DNA of 64,000 nt from Cymbidium sinense (Eukaryota > Streptophyta > Magnoliopsida > Asparagales > Orchidaceae), in the NCBI GenBank assembly GCA_021442155.1, contig CM038218.1, positions 59,052,268 through 59,116,267 on the forward strand. The letters are read 5' to 3'. Positions 13,901-25,448 of the stretch are shown here, one piece after another; the first letter of the stretch is position 1, and each line of letters begins with the position of its first letter. The position numbers and the translations under genes were made by a program. A model generated the notes under the pieces. The model saw nothing but the letters and a program-made list of their open reading frames with translations, ran no database searches and was not told the origin of the DNA.

Positions 13901-16900
13901 ATATGAAGATGGCAATAATGATGAAGCACCTAACATGATGATAGTTTCATGATAGGATGGATGTAGGCTCATATTATGGTAGTGAGTGTGGTGTCAATGA
14001 TTCTTTATCGCCATTGGCACTATAATCTAGTAGAGATGTATAGGGACCCATGGATCAATATTATGGTGAATTTAGTGGACGAGAAGGACAAAGATCATTA
14101 GTGTAGCCCATCAAATTTCTCTTGAACATGCAGGAGAGGTGTGTAGACCTGTATGCATGGATATTGGCATTTTTTGTGAAAATGACATTACATTAAATGT
14201 GGCGATATCTCGATCTTGTATCAACATGGTCCGTTCAATAGGATCTTATGTTGGGGGCTTAGATCTTCTTCTATATATGAACTGAGAATTTGAATATGAA
14301 GGAGGAATTTGCTAATGCTGAAAAATTTATTGAGGAGATTAGGAGAACCTAAGCATAAACTGGAATTACCATCATGTTTGATGGATGACCAAATGTTAAG
14401 AATAGAAGCTTGATTAATATCTTAGTGAATAATCTATATGATGCAATTTTCTTGAAATCTATTGGTCCATTAGATAAGGTTAAAGATGTAAGCTACCTTT
14501 TTGGCCTTCTTGATGGAGTGATTGAGGAGAATAGAGAGCACTTAGTTGTACAAAGTTGTCACTGACAATACTAGTGCTTATAGGGTTGTTGGGAATAGAT
14601 TGATGGAGAAGAGGAAGCTCATATATTGGTCACTTTGTACAGATCTTATCCTTGAGAGACTTGGTAAGTTTCGCATAAGAATGTTTTGATGAAGATAAAG
14701 AAGATTAGTAATTTTTCTACAATTATAATTGTGTGCTTGCACCGATGAGAAAGTTTATAAATAATGAGAAGGAGCATATTGGTCACTGCTTGTTTGACTT
14801 TGCAGAGCATATTGGATGCAAGATAACCTTTAGAAGTTATGCTCACCTCTACTCAATGGTTGAGCTGTGCTTGGGCTAATAAACCCGAAGAATGAGAAGG
14901 AAGATTGCATTGAATGAAAGATTTTGGATGAGTGTGCGCTGTCATAATGACAACCAAGCCCTTGGTTCAGGTCTTAAGGATGGTAGGTGCTAAAAAAAGC
15001 CAGCCATGAGCTTCATTTATAATACAATGAATGAGGTTAAGGATATGATTGCTCAAAATTTCGGAGAAGAGGAATCAAGCTATAAGGAGATTAAGAGATA
15101 ATTGATGTAAAAATGAGAGCTTCAGCTTCATCTCTATTTGCATACCGCTAGATATTATTTGAATCCTCAATTTTAATATGCGGAGAGAAAGTCAACCAAT
15201 TTTAAGATTACTCCGGTTGAGATTATCTTTCAATAGGGACATCATTGGGGTACTTGATTGATTTTGTTTTATCAATTCAGATCTTGTGAACTCTAGATGT
15301 TCAATTATAGCTGATTGAGTTTATGATTTGTACATGGTTTAAATTCTTCAGAGATTAATTACATCACATACCTTATCAACTCTATTATAAGCATAGAGGA
15401 TAAGGTCTGCAATTAGGATTTGTGATCTATTTTCAATCTTGAAATTGGAAATTTGTAGTTTTGATTATGAGATTTTTTTTATTACAGCCTTTTTTGATTG
15501 TATACAAATATAAAACAAGATGAATTATCATTTTAGAGCATGGACCTCTAACCTGCAACTAATTCTATCAAACTCTACTTTGAGCATAAAAGATCAAGCT
15601 TATTAATTACATTTGATTGGTCATTTTGAAAATCCATTATATCGCAGGTCCTGTTAATTCTACTGCAAGAAGTCATACTCTATGAAATTGAGTATTCGCA
15701 CTTTTCACACATGAAATTTCTTTATTAAGGATATTGATGAATATTATATATATATATATATATACATATGAGATATCATGATTGTAGTTTAAGTTGAAGT
15801 AATGAGTTTAGAGCAATCTTTTCGTTGCATTTTTATTGAACTTTTGTACTTAAAAGTATTATTAAGAAATATTAGTTTTATTGACTCTAGTCTCTATAAG
15901 GAGGAGGATTAAATTGATTAAGTGAGACTTATAACTCTAAGGCAAAAACAGAGTGACCCATTGAAGAAGTTGTATGTATGTTCATTTTGAATTTTGAAAG
16001 ATATTATTATATCAAAGATGTTCATTAGCTTTCATGCATTCTATAGTAAAAAAAGATTGGATCAATTTTATTTTTAATTTGCACAGCGCCATCGGACATC
16101 GAATTTAGGAACTCAATATGGTATAGGAGCACATGCGGGTATTTTAGAGCACTTGTACAAATTTTGAAGCGCTTAAGCTAAATGAGAATTATCTCTTACT
16201 TTCGTACAGGATTTTATTTCTTTCAATTATATGCACGGATCTCAAAGCAATTGAATCAAACAAAATATTATTTTGTGATGCATGTTTGAGATTCATTTAA
16301 TACTTTTTATTGATGCTTTTGCTCTTAGATTTATGTTATAGATCCGTGGCATTTACTTCCTTCGATGCAATAAGTACCACGAGTTTTCGTAGAATATTTT
16401 GTTCATTCGCGTCGAGCCATTTAAGTCGACTCATAATTTCTTTGTGATTCAATTCCGTTCTCTTCTTTTGATAAGACATTCTTTATAACTTCAGCTCTAA
16501 TTCATTTTTTTTATTATTTTATGTCACCTTATTGTCCAAGTCACTTTAATTGTGTTAATTTATGTTCTTAATAAGTCTAGTTTATTGAAAAGTTTGGCAT
16601 CCTCCCATCATTGTCCTTGTATAGGGGCTACACCGGGAGTCCTAACGCCTTTTCACCATGCTTATGCGAAGTATGTATGGTTGGTGTTTTACGACACTGC
16701 GACCTGGGGTCTTCACACTAGCCACGTTTATGAGAAGCGTTGCATATGCATTCAAAAATAACTGCATAAAAAAACAAATACAATTTGTGTCACGTTGGAA
16801 CAACACACACAAGTATTTATTTTTGTGCTCTTTCCCGCCACGCAAGAACAATGTGCATGGCTATTTAATTTTTATGCATTTTTTCTGCCACATTAGAACA

Positions 16901-19900
16901 ATGGGCATAGGTTTTTTTTTTTGTTGGGGCATAGGTTTTGAATTTTTTTTAGTGCATTGAAATGCTGTTTAGGAAAATAACCTAATTAATTACTTGATAA
17001 ATATGTATGAATTTTAATTTAATTCTAATATATTCTAATTATTAAAACTTAAATAAATATCTAATTTGATATACCCTCATTTCTTGTGCGACTCGATTTA
17101 TGTGATATTGCCTCAAAATTCATGTGAATTTTGTTGAAACTAATCCCATATAATATGGGTGTTGTTTTTGGTCAAATTCATCATTCCAAACTTAACAACA
17201 CATTTGTATTGTGATCTGAGGTCATTCGAGCGATTTTGACGTTAATCGAGACGACTTTGATCTTTATTTATGCGATATCGCATCCATGACTTATCATTCA
17301 CACAACGCTAGGTAGAAGCAATTTTGGGCAGTTTCGGTGATATCGGTGCAGTCCGTTTCATAAACGAAGTGTGTATGATTGATGTCAATGCCCTTTGACT
17401 TCAACATGTGTGAAACTGCACCTACGATTCATATTATTTGCCAAGTCATTTTTGGTGACATGAGGGGTCCATTCTAGACAATTTCATCATCCTAAATGCA
17501 TCGACGCGATCTATTTTATGAGCAAAGGACATTTTGATCAATTTTGATCACGATTGAGGCGTTTTAATCCCGATTTTTGTAACATTGCATCAGGTGTCCA
17601 TCGATTTCTCCACATCTGTTTAGCCTAACTCATGTAATGTGTGTGTAGGTCAACATCGATATAGTATAATTAAAACTTAAATGATAATGAAATTGAAATA
17701 TTTGGAGAAGTTCAATGAGGATTTAAAACCATATAAAATAATGAGCAATTGTAATTTAATTTTCACAAATTGCATTTTTTGAAGTGCCAAATTTGAGCAA
17801 ATTCAAGCTCACTGATCAAATCAATATCGAATTATTTAGATAAATAAGAACTAACTAAAGTACTAAAGTAAGAAATTATACTTGGTTAAAGTAGACAACT
17901 TACTCAAGAATTAGGTTGCTGCACTTATGCCACATTACAAGGAATCACACTTCTCACTTTCACAATATTGAGAATAAGATAAAGAAATTTCATTCAATCC
18001 AAAATATGTTATTTTCCTCAAAACATCATTTATGATTCCTCATTCCCTAGATTAGGATATATTGTTAGCATAGAATCCATTCAATTCAAGTTTGTTTTTT
18101 CTAGACATTTGAGCCAATTTAATGGCAAATGCACACACAACAGAAATGCAAGTTTTAAATCTAAGACTTTTTGGTTAAAATGCTAAGCTCTCAATCGCTA
18201 GGTTAAAGTTGCTTTCAAAATTCAAATTAAACTCAAAAGACTAAATTAATTCCAACTCAATCATTGAGTCTTATCCAAAGCAGACAAAAAAACTTTTATT
18301 CGGTCAGTGTAAGATCACAAAGTTTAAGTCTAGAGTCATCTTGTCTGCTATTGCACTCCACAGTTCGCGCACCACATCCCTTGGGTGGACAATTGAAAGT
18401 GATTTGTGCAACTCCCTACTGCAGAAATAGACCATTCTTCACTTGATAAATGAAAAAGTGATAAATCCAGCTGCCACCGTGCAAAGCCAACAACTTTACA
18501 ACGAAGCCCCTCCCAAGCTCCACCGCCTAAGTTTGCATCATAGGATTTTCTATCAGTTACATCTCTCTTCAATGATTAAGGATAGGTATTAAATGAATTT
18601 GATTAGGGAAATATCTAATTTTATGATTTATGGTAGAAGCAAGGTTTTGATTGAGTTTTGAACTTCAGGTCATGCGCTATTATGATTTTTTTTTTATTAT
18701 CATAAGGTTCTCTTGTTATAGTCATTAAAATGCTTCAAAAACATTTTTCTGTCTGTCGTTGAACCCACGGAGACTTACCGGTTATAGTATATGCACACAC
18801 AGGTCTTATAAGGAGCCTAGCAACTCTTTTCTAGTAACAGCTACTAAGAGTGGAAACTCTGTACTAAAGCTTACAATGATAAGTTGAAGGAAGGAAATGT
18901 ACTTTTGCAGTTTGGTTGATTACTTTGGAAAACCTTCCAGCTTGGTCTATATATATTTATTTATTTATTTCTTTGCCTTCATTAAATTCTCAAAGTAGCG
19001 GCACACTCAAATATATAAATTTGCTAGTTCATTGTTTTCTTGTGCAAGGAATTAGTTCTGTAATTACACAAATTTTGTGTGGTTTGTATTATAATCCCAA
19101 AATGGCCATCTTCTTCTGAAAATAAGCAAACCTGAAATGCAAATTTGCTCTTTAAGTAGTTTTTTTTCATTCTTTTTATTGAACAGTGAAGATAGTCGCT
19201 CTGAAATGAAGTCCTGAAATTATTGATAGCTGAAGGAAGATTCTTTTGTTGAATAGGTCTAGCAAAACAACAGCTTATATTTGGTTTAATGATCAATTAT
19301 AACATATTTTAAATTACGATGCTTGCTTTGAAATACTTGTAGCAAATTTGTTCTTTACATCGTTCTGAAGTTTAGTCTGAAGGCAGTGAAAAAGAGAAGT
19401 ACATGCTGTCTACAACCTCTGAAACTTACTGTATTGATGAAAAACACATGAAGAGAGGGGAAAGATATCTTGAAAAGAATGTTATATCTGGCATTTAATT
19501 ATTTTTCATGTTTCATATATTTATCTTGCCAATGCTTAATGTCACCTCATCATGATCTTTATATGTGTCACTTCTGTATCCTACCTTCTCATTTGTTCAT
19601 GAGGAAAAAGCTTGACTTGAGTTGGCCAAGCTTCAAATTCATTCTTGTTGAGATGTGAATATTCTTCTTGCTCTTCAGACCACATACGAGAATTTCCGGT
19701 ACAGAACAATCGTAGACGCAATGTCTACGACCGGGGTTGCCTGAACAACTTCATGGAGGTATTCTGCACTAAAATTAAGCCCTCGAGGAATGACTTCCGC
19801 GCCTTCGTGCTAGAAGAGGCACCGAGGCCGACTACAAATGTTCGCCCCGCAGAACCTGAAGATGATTTAGGGAGCTACCATCGTTCAAAAGTAGAAGATG

Positions 19901-20202
19901 ACCTTGATATTGGTGGGGACCTGCTGAAGATCTCCCAGCGACGGAACATCGAGGAGTTTGACGAGGAGATTGGCCGGAGAAATGACAGTGGGAGGGCTGG
20001 AACCGTTTCCGAGTCAGAATTTGGTTCTGATTTGGATAAGCAGCTTCCTGTTACTGGAACTGAGATTCCCATTACAAGAGCTGATGCTAGGAATTCAAGC
20101 TGGGGAAGAAGAAGCAGCAACTGGGAGATATCGCCTGAAATCTTCACGAAGAACCCTTCTGCTGTTGGGAGTGGCAGCTTAATGACCAAAAAGAGAAGTT
20201 AG
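4770..20202 (+). CDS. DHHC palmitoyltransferase (protein S-acyltransferase), 5'-partial, with probable frameshift
   Basis: Exons seen: 4770-4955, about 8191-8512, 9191-9424 and 19679-20202. The product is a multi-pass membrane enzyme that transfers palmitate to cysteines of target proteins. Hallmarks in order: '[12 protein letters not shown]' and two transmembrane helices; 'DPGIIPR'; the Cys-rich domain with '[16 protein letters not shown]' and the catalytic 'DHHC' (in '[10 protein letters not shown]'); two more helices; the 'TTYENFRY' motif; and a hydrophilic C-terminus with '[15 protein letters not shown]', typical of the large plant PAT clade. The N-terminal exon is missing from the window. 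The last exon lacks one base next to 'TTYENFRY', and the acceptor of the DHHC exon is not in phase with the previous donor. It is therefore either a recent pseudogene or a gene with consensus errors. Family assignment is very secure; intactness is not. Confidence 0.9.
4956..8190 (+). other. Acyltransferase intron with LINE fragment and tandem repeat
   Basis: About 3.2 kb. It contains an RTE LINE fragment on the opposite strand (6121-7160) and a four-copy diverged tandem repeat (7540-8200). Open frames at 4957-5261 and 5862-6062 are read-through or AT-rich chance ORFs. Confidence 0.7.
6121..7160 (-). mobile_element. 5'-truncated RTE LINE fragment
   Basis: The minus-strand frame at 6401-6820 reads '[18 protein letters not shown]', '[17 protein letters not shown]' and '[14 protein letters not shown]', the region following the reverse transcriptase domain of plant RTE elements. 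The minus-strand 3' end carries the short Gly-Thr rich tail with CTTGTTGTTCTTG at 6121-6136. The 5' end stops inside the reverse transcriptase ('VDLEKAYDK' equivalent near 7150). It is antisense to the host gene and inactive. Confidence 0.8.
7540..8200 (+). repeat. Four diverged tandem copies of a ~150-200 bp unit
   Basis: The motif 'gcATyCCarTAGyTATA..ATTTGGATTATTtgrATgAgAATGTgATTwCTyATCtAAt' followed by 'ATTCCTA', then 'AcaTcTGtAAGgtTTtC', recurs at about 7550, 7765, 7920 and 8075. Copy 1 also has an internal duplication of about 38 bp (7611-7690, 'TTGACGATATTCCTAGTTTT' twice). The block ends at the DHHC exon. Confidence 0.75.
8191..8512 (+). CDS. Acyltransferase exon: DPG motif and DHHC Cys-rich domain
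   Basis: Encodes '[12 protein letters not shown]', a variable Ser-rich linker, '[17 protein letters not shown]' and '[14 protein letters not shown]', ending at donor TTG|GTACTT. All zinc-binding Cys/His positions visible in this stretch are conserved. The 5' boundary is uncertain: the AG at 8189-8190 gives phase 1, whereas the preceding donor is phase 0. A weaker alternative is the AG in 'TTACTTCAG' just before the Ala-Arg-Asp-Pro-Gly codons. Confidence 0.85.
9191..9424 (+). CDS. Acyltransferase exon: transmembrane helices 3 and 4
   Basis: 234 bp, 78 codons, phase 0 at both ends (TTTTTGCAG|AGA and CAG|GTAAGT). It starts '[10 protein letters not shown]', has two hydrophobic helices around '[17 protein letters not shown]' and ends '[10 protein letters not shown]', all standard for plant PATs. 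Confidence 0.9.
10635..11078 (+). mobile_element. RTE LINE fragment 1 of 3
   Basis: Begins inside the reverse transcriptase ('[20 protein letters not shown]' equivalent, then '[12 protein letters not shown]') and includes the degenerate catalytic loop '[16 protein letters not shown]' (the usual 'FADDI' type motif is altered). It stops just after the '[14 protein letters not shown]' region, where the next copy starts. Confidence 0.8.
11083..12207 (+). mobile_element. RTE LINE fragment 2 of 3
   Basis: A longer copy starting '[15 protein letters not shown]' and running through '[20 protein letters not shown]', the region after reverse transcriptase, and the 3' end 'TAGTGGGATAAAGGTTTGTTG' with an expanded TTG/GTG tail at about 12185-12207. 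Stops and frameshifts are frequent. Confidence 0.85.
12211..12645 (+). mobile_element. RTE LINE fragment 3 of 3 (3' end only)
   Basis: Starts abruptly at 'gagacctacaatgctttat', the same point in the element as about 11770 of copy 2, and runs to the tail GGCTTGTTGTTGTTGTTC. It contains a readable frame at 12310-12516 ('[20 protein letters not shown]'). It abuts copy 2's tail directly, consistent with insertion of one element at or near another's tail. Confidence 0.85.
13090..15190 (+). pseudogene. hAT-family transposase (BED finger + DUF659) remnant
   Basis: The decayed frames preserve family landmarks in order. A BED-type finger half lies at 13801-13866 ('[20 protein letters not shown]'). 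DUF659 follows at 14365-14600 ('ITIMFDGW', '[18 protein letters not shown]', '[12 protein letters not shown]'), then '[11 protein letters not shown]', and 'KIALNERFW' near 14900. Around 15000-15170 are remnants of the downstream domain ('[10 protein letters not shown]' and 'YYLNPQF' equivalents). Upstream, 13090-13240 carries repeated GCCT/AGGC motifs ('aggcatgtgcctccc', 'aggcatatgcctcac') that resemble hAT subterminal repeats. There are many stops; no intact terminal inverted repeats or 8-bp target duplication were identified. Confidence 0.75.
19679..20202 (+). CDS. Acyltransferase last exon (TTxE motif and C-terminal tail), frameshifted near its start
   Basis: Acceptor CTCTTCAG|ACC. The first codons read 'TTYENFRYR' in phase with the previous exon. 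After 'CGG TAC AGA' the conserved sequence continues one frame away as '[20 protein letters not shown]', '[10 protein letters not shown]' and an acidic/Ser tail ending 'LMTKKRS' with TAG at 20200-20202. Family members read R-Y-[DN]-R-R here, so a single missing base explains the shift. Confidence 0.85.
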
Positions 20203-20520
20203 GGGGAAAGAAAAGAATGAATGCTGAACAGAACCGTTATTATCTGGAGAGAAGAATGAAGGATTTGAAGGCTAAAGTAGATCGATTACATCTCCTGATC
20301 TATTATTTCATTTTATTTCCCTTTTAGATGTTTTGAATGATTCTTTCTGTGAATTAGCTGGATCTCCAAGTTTCTGTAGCTTATTATTTTTTTCCCTTTG
20401 CATTTTTTATGTACTTACAGTTTGTTGGGAATTGTTCTAACTTTCAAAAGTGTTGTAATGTGTCTTCTTTCTCCTGCAGCATTGTTTGAGATGATATGAT
20501 GGTGGTCGATGAATATCTTA
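20203..20520 (+). other. Probable 3' UTR of the acyltransferase gene
   Basis: Follows the TAG stop and is AT-rich, with AATGA/TTTTAT stretches and no coding potential. No single canonical AATAAA decides the 3' end. Confidence 0.4.
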
Positions 20521-23500
20521 TATTTTAGAACTAATATATATTAGTTATAAATTATTATGTATTGTCATGATAGTATATTTAAATATTTTGTATGATTGTG
20601 TCAGCACATCAATATATAGTAATATATAGTTTATAATCAATATGTAGTAATAAGATATGAATGATGGATATTCGTGAATGATCCGATTTTAGCGAGATCT
20701 TAAATCGCGAATATTTTATGATTTTTTGTGATTAGACATTGCTGGTCCGAATGTGAATCGAGTTCGATTTGAGCTTGGATCATTGAATTTGTTGATGCTA
20801 AATTCATTTAGTTCAATTTGGATTTTTTTTCTCAAATTAAAATGAGTCTGCTTTGAGTTAAGTAGCAAACTTAATACACGAAGACAAAGAAAAAAAATCA
20901 CATAAATTGAAATTTGCTTGAATTTGTATAAAATTGAAATTTATATCAATATAATAATTACATTGTACATATTTAATTGTGTAGCCAATACAAAAAAATC
21001 AGTTTACAAAAAATATAAATAAAATATACAAGATTATAATCATCTTAAGATTTGAATATATAAATTTCATGTACTTTCAGTCTTGGCTGCCATCCAATAA
21101 ATGCCATTAAAATGTTTCTAAAATAGATTTGCAATGAGAGCCATCAATGATGGATCATAATTTTTTGTTGGAAGAAATATTAGAGAAGTAGCATCAAATC
21201 TGCAAGCATTTAGGTAAAAGTGTTAGCGCAAATAATTAACAAGGCAATACAGATCAAATTAAAGGTGAAAACAGAATAAAATGAGTGAATTATAGGATTT
21301 AATGAGCGCGCTACCACACAAATTTAGGCCACAAACATAAGATTCAAACTTAAATGAAGGGTTGCATCACGAGTGCTACTACCAACCAAAAGATGAGTGA
21401 AATCATCATAGCCTTCATAGCCTACATACCTGAGATGGAACAACTTTCATTTGGAGAAGTTGATATGGTCTTTAATACCTGCATATACAATAGAAAAGAA
21501 TGCATCATATAATTGGTAATGCCAATATAAAAGATATGTAATAATCCACAAGTCAGAGAATGCAATACCAACAAAATCCCAAACCATGAAAATTCGCACA
21601 TCTACCATGTTGAAAATTGCACATCCACCATAAAGACTAAGCGGACCAAAACTCACAATATGGGAAGAAAGACTAAGCATAGATAAAACGAAGGCAAAAG
21701 TAGGACCATAGTTGAGAAGGTCGTTCATAAAAGAACATGCAAAGATCCAGAAACAATGATATCCAGAGGAACATCAAGACTAACATCAAGAATGTTAGGA
21801 AGCAAGGCAACCCTCCAAACAGGAAAGGGTAGAGGTTCAACCACAGTCCAGAAATGAAAATCCCAAGAGAAATCATAAAGAAGAATGGAAAAGTAAGTAG
21901 TCGGTTCCAAACATAGACTAAAAGATCAAAAAAAATTATAATAAAGAATATACTTTTTGGCCAAATCAAAGAGCTCCTAAAAGACAAAGCCCACCCTATG
22001 AGCCACCAAGACCAAGAATTCAAACATTAGACTTTGAACCATTAGGATGAAAGATAGAAAGAGTTATTCAGTCATAAACACTAAAAAAATCCCAAGGAAA
22101 AGCCATAGGCAACAGCCACCAATTGAAATCCAAGGACAAGAGAATCCAATTTAAACAGTCTGATGCATCCAAAAATTCCCTTTAGAATCACAAATAATCC
22201 AACAACCAGAGATAGTCGCAAACAAGAACCCCAACAGAGTCATCATCAACCAAGTTCAAAAAACATCCAACCCGTAGTTTGACCTTCCAGCCATAACACA
22301 AATTAAAAATAGAACCTCGATATAAAAGGCACACCCAATATTTAGAAGATATAACAATCTAGAAGCATCCAACCTTACACTCATCTAGAAGCACTAAAAA
22401 AAGGATAGATAGATGAAAATAGTTTTCAAGCTAAAACCAAAATAACAAAGAGCAGAAGGTCACACAACTCCAGCAAGATAGCAAAACCAAGAGAGAAAGG
22501 ACAACTAAAATCAACTGGAAAAACCATCATGATTAGCAAACACAAAGAGATAGAACTTCCAGGCATAGCAGGAAGGTCACAAAAATAGCATGAGCAACAC
22601 CTAGAAAGGGAAAAAAACCCATAGCCAGGCAACACCAGCAAACATCCAATCATACAATCCAGATACTGAAACTGATTCCGACAATGATAGGAAAACAACC
22701 TAGCAGCAAAGCAGCTAGCCACGACCCACAAGAAAAATAGCAAGTGAGGATTTATACAAAAGATATTTATAAACAGCGACAGAGGACTTAAACAGAAGAT
22801 ATTTCCAATACCTGCAATGTGAGACAACAAAATATATCTTATGTGTAAACAACTTGTTGACATAAATATAATCTTTCTTTCACAAGATGTATATGAGAAA
22901 TGGTACCACAAATATAGCAAGATGCATGAACCACATATAGTCCTGAAGAAGCCAAAATGAATGTAATTTATCAAAAAAAAAATCTTGATTTTGGAGAAAA
23001 AGGAAAAAAAAGTTCATGCAGCATTTTATATTAACCACTCCAAATACGTATGATTCATAACCTAGAACATTCAGCTATTAAAACCTAAATCAACTAATGA
23101 AAAATATTTAGGCATTAAAATTTATCCACATATTTATGCATGGACCACACCAACTACGCCCATGTTTCACGCTAACTTTTAAGTTTTAACTTCTTAAAGA
23201 GCACTTGCATGCCAAAAACCCACAATAATCCCATTTTCTTAGGTAAAGAAACAAAAATAAACTCTACATTAACACCATTCTAAGTCTCATACTCTCATAC
23301 AACCAATAGCCATACCCCATACATGTTTATGCTAGAAAATAAGCCATTCTTCTTTACAAAAATAAAAAGCCATTGGCTCATCAACATCATCTTACAAGTT
23401 ATACTTTCAGTCCACACATACAATAGGATTGGAAATTTTATGAAGGCAATAAAACCCATAAATTTATTACCCAATAATAGGATTGTGAAAGTCCACACTT

Positions 23501-25448
23501 ACATCATCTTATAACTTATACAGATCAATAGGATTGAAATTTTATGAAGGCAATAAAGTTTTCTTTGAAGAAATGAGAAAGAAATAAATGTTGAGGGATA
23601 AATTCTACAAAGTTTTAATCAATTGTATCTTAAGTATATTACCGACAACCATATACAATAATACAACAAAACAAGTGCAAAAAAATTTGCAGCTTCAATA
23701 CTTTAAATTATACAAAATTTTCAGCATACCATATCCATATTGAATAACATGTCAAGACTCAAGAGGTGTATTTATCACTTATCAGTGGAGCGGTGAATCG
23801 GTGATACACAAGAAATCAAGAATCATCTCTTCATAAGTCATAACAGATTTTTGCCTTATTATCTCACATTCATCCATAAATGTGAGAATGGACATGAAAT
23901 ATGATATTGTTCTTTTTCCAAAAGTTGAGTCAAAGAATAAACATACTTCACTTATAATAGAGGATAATACATTGATTGTGTTGATCGGCTTTGAGCCTTT
24001 GAGAGTGCCGTCAAGACTCAAGAGTAATTAAGATATGATCAAAATAATGAAACTATAATATATAAAAATAAATAACTAACGAACATCTATGCCATAAACT
24101 AACCAGTAAAATTAACCAGTATTGCTACTGTCTGTACCGTAGAAATGATCAAATGAGACTTCGACAAAGAAACAAACCGAGGGACAAGCAGTTGAGCCAA
24201 GTAACCCAAGTTGCAAAGTTAAGAAATAACAATAACTCTACAACAGAAAAAATGGCCACACTGACAATGCAAGTCTGCGCGGCTGTGCCTCAGAGATTGG
24301 TAAGAAATAAAGCACGATTCACGGAATAATGAAGCGAGATTGCGAGAAAACCTGAGGAGATCAGTGAGGAGTGAGGACCGAAGAGGCAAAGAGGTGAAGA
24401 ATTGAGAATCATTCTCAGCCCTTTCTCAAGAGTGAAGCCCTACCCGCAACCGCAAAGATAAGAAACCGAGAATGAGAGAAAGAACTCAAAGAAGTCACGG
24501 TCCTCACGGAGTCGGAGTTACGAAGCGTCAAGGCTAGAATTTGAAAGGGTAAAACTGAAACCGTATATCAAGCGTTCACCTTTGATCTCATGGTGGACTC
24601 GGAGAGGCAGAGAAGGAGAATCACCATTCGCAATCGCTCGTGATTCCGATTTCCGCAGGCCGCAAACTGTATTCGAGCCGTTCGAAAAATCGAACGAGCC
24701 GATTTAACTACGAATCTAAATCGGCTCGAACTTAAAACCGAGCCAACAATTCGCTCGAGCTCATTTACTCAATTCGAACCCGATGAGCTAAATACGAGAC
24801 TTCGAGCAATCCGATCTTCGAGCAAATTTCTAGTGACATTGATATTAGAGTCTGAAAATAAAGCTACATCCAAACTCCGCACTTAATAATTTCTTGGAAG
24901 AATCAATCGCTACTTAAAAACGCTTCAACAAACACTGCAAAACCTTCAGAAGAAGCAGAAGCTTCACCATCTTGCCGTTGATCCCTCCCCGTCATCAATG
25001 GCTATGATGGAAGGCAGGGTTGTTTTAATGCTTTCATGGCTGATCAACAAGGCGATAACAGCTACTAGAATCTGCGGCTATGATTAGCTCTCCGTCCGCC
25101 GAGGTGTCTGGTCGTCTTCTGGTCTGCTTCCAGGCCTGGATTTCAACTAACGTGGTTCTGAATGTATCTGTGATACCGTGAAGAAGGCAGGGTTCCTCTC
25201 TGCGATGCTCTTCTTGCTCGACAAGTATAAGATTTATTAATACTAATAACTAATGAACTAGATGCAAATAATAACTGTTTATAACTGCAATCATCAAATG
25301 GTTGAAAATCAACTAATAAAAGTTCAAATTTAACATAAGCTTTCTATTCTTGCTGGAAGCACAAATCAATATCCAAATTAAAATACAAAAATTAAAAAAA
25401 AAAACATATGAGCCTAATTAAGTTCAAGAAGAAATAAAATCTGACATT
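20521..25448. other. Intergenic stretch, no gene identified
   Basis: About 5 kb. Minus-strand open frames at 21447-22974 are T-rich and hydrophobic ('FFF', 'LLF' runs). They look like the complement of an A-rich non-coding stretch rather than a protein family. 23390-23565 contains a roughly 105-bp tandem duplication. 24660-24840 is dense in TCGAG/CTCGAA words. A short start-plus-donor (ATGGCCACACTGACAATG...TTG|GTAAGA, 24252-24299) could be an orphan first exon but has no recognisable continuation. Confidence 0.4.
23390..23565. repeat. ~105-bp tandem duplication
   Basis: 'CAATAGGATTG(G)AAATTTTATGAAGG' plus 'CAATAAA' occurs near 23419 and again near 23525, and is preceded in both copies by 'CATCTTA..A.TTATAC'. 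The two copies differ by a few bases and small indels. Confidence 0.7.

Larger units (their letters stand above)
9425..19678 (+). other. Large acyltransferase intron (~10.3 kb) packed with transposons
   Basis: Holds three abutting RTE fragments (10635-12645) and a decayed hAT transposon (about 13090-15190). In 15190-19678 no gene or named element was recognised. The sequence there is AT-rich with a few moderately GC-richer patches (about 16590-16750, 17200-17620, 18350-18540) that show no coding signature. Confidence 0.7.

Noticed and set aside
22426..22974. 182-codon hydrophobic open frame on the minus strand
   Set aside because: It has no start context, family motif or splice structure. 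The complement is A-rich non-coding-looking sequence, and Cys/Phe/Leu richness is expected from that composition.
24252..24299. Possible first exon (ATG...GTAAGA)
   Set aside because: Only 16 codons with a chance donor; no downstream exon or family recognised.
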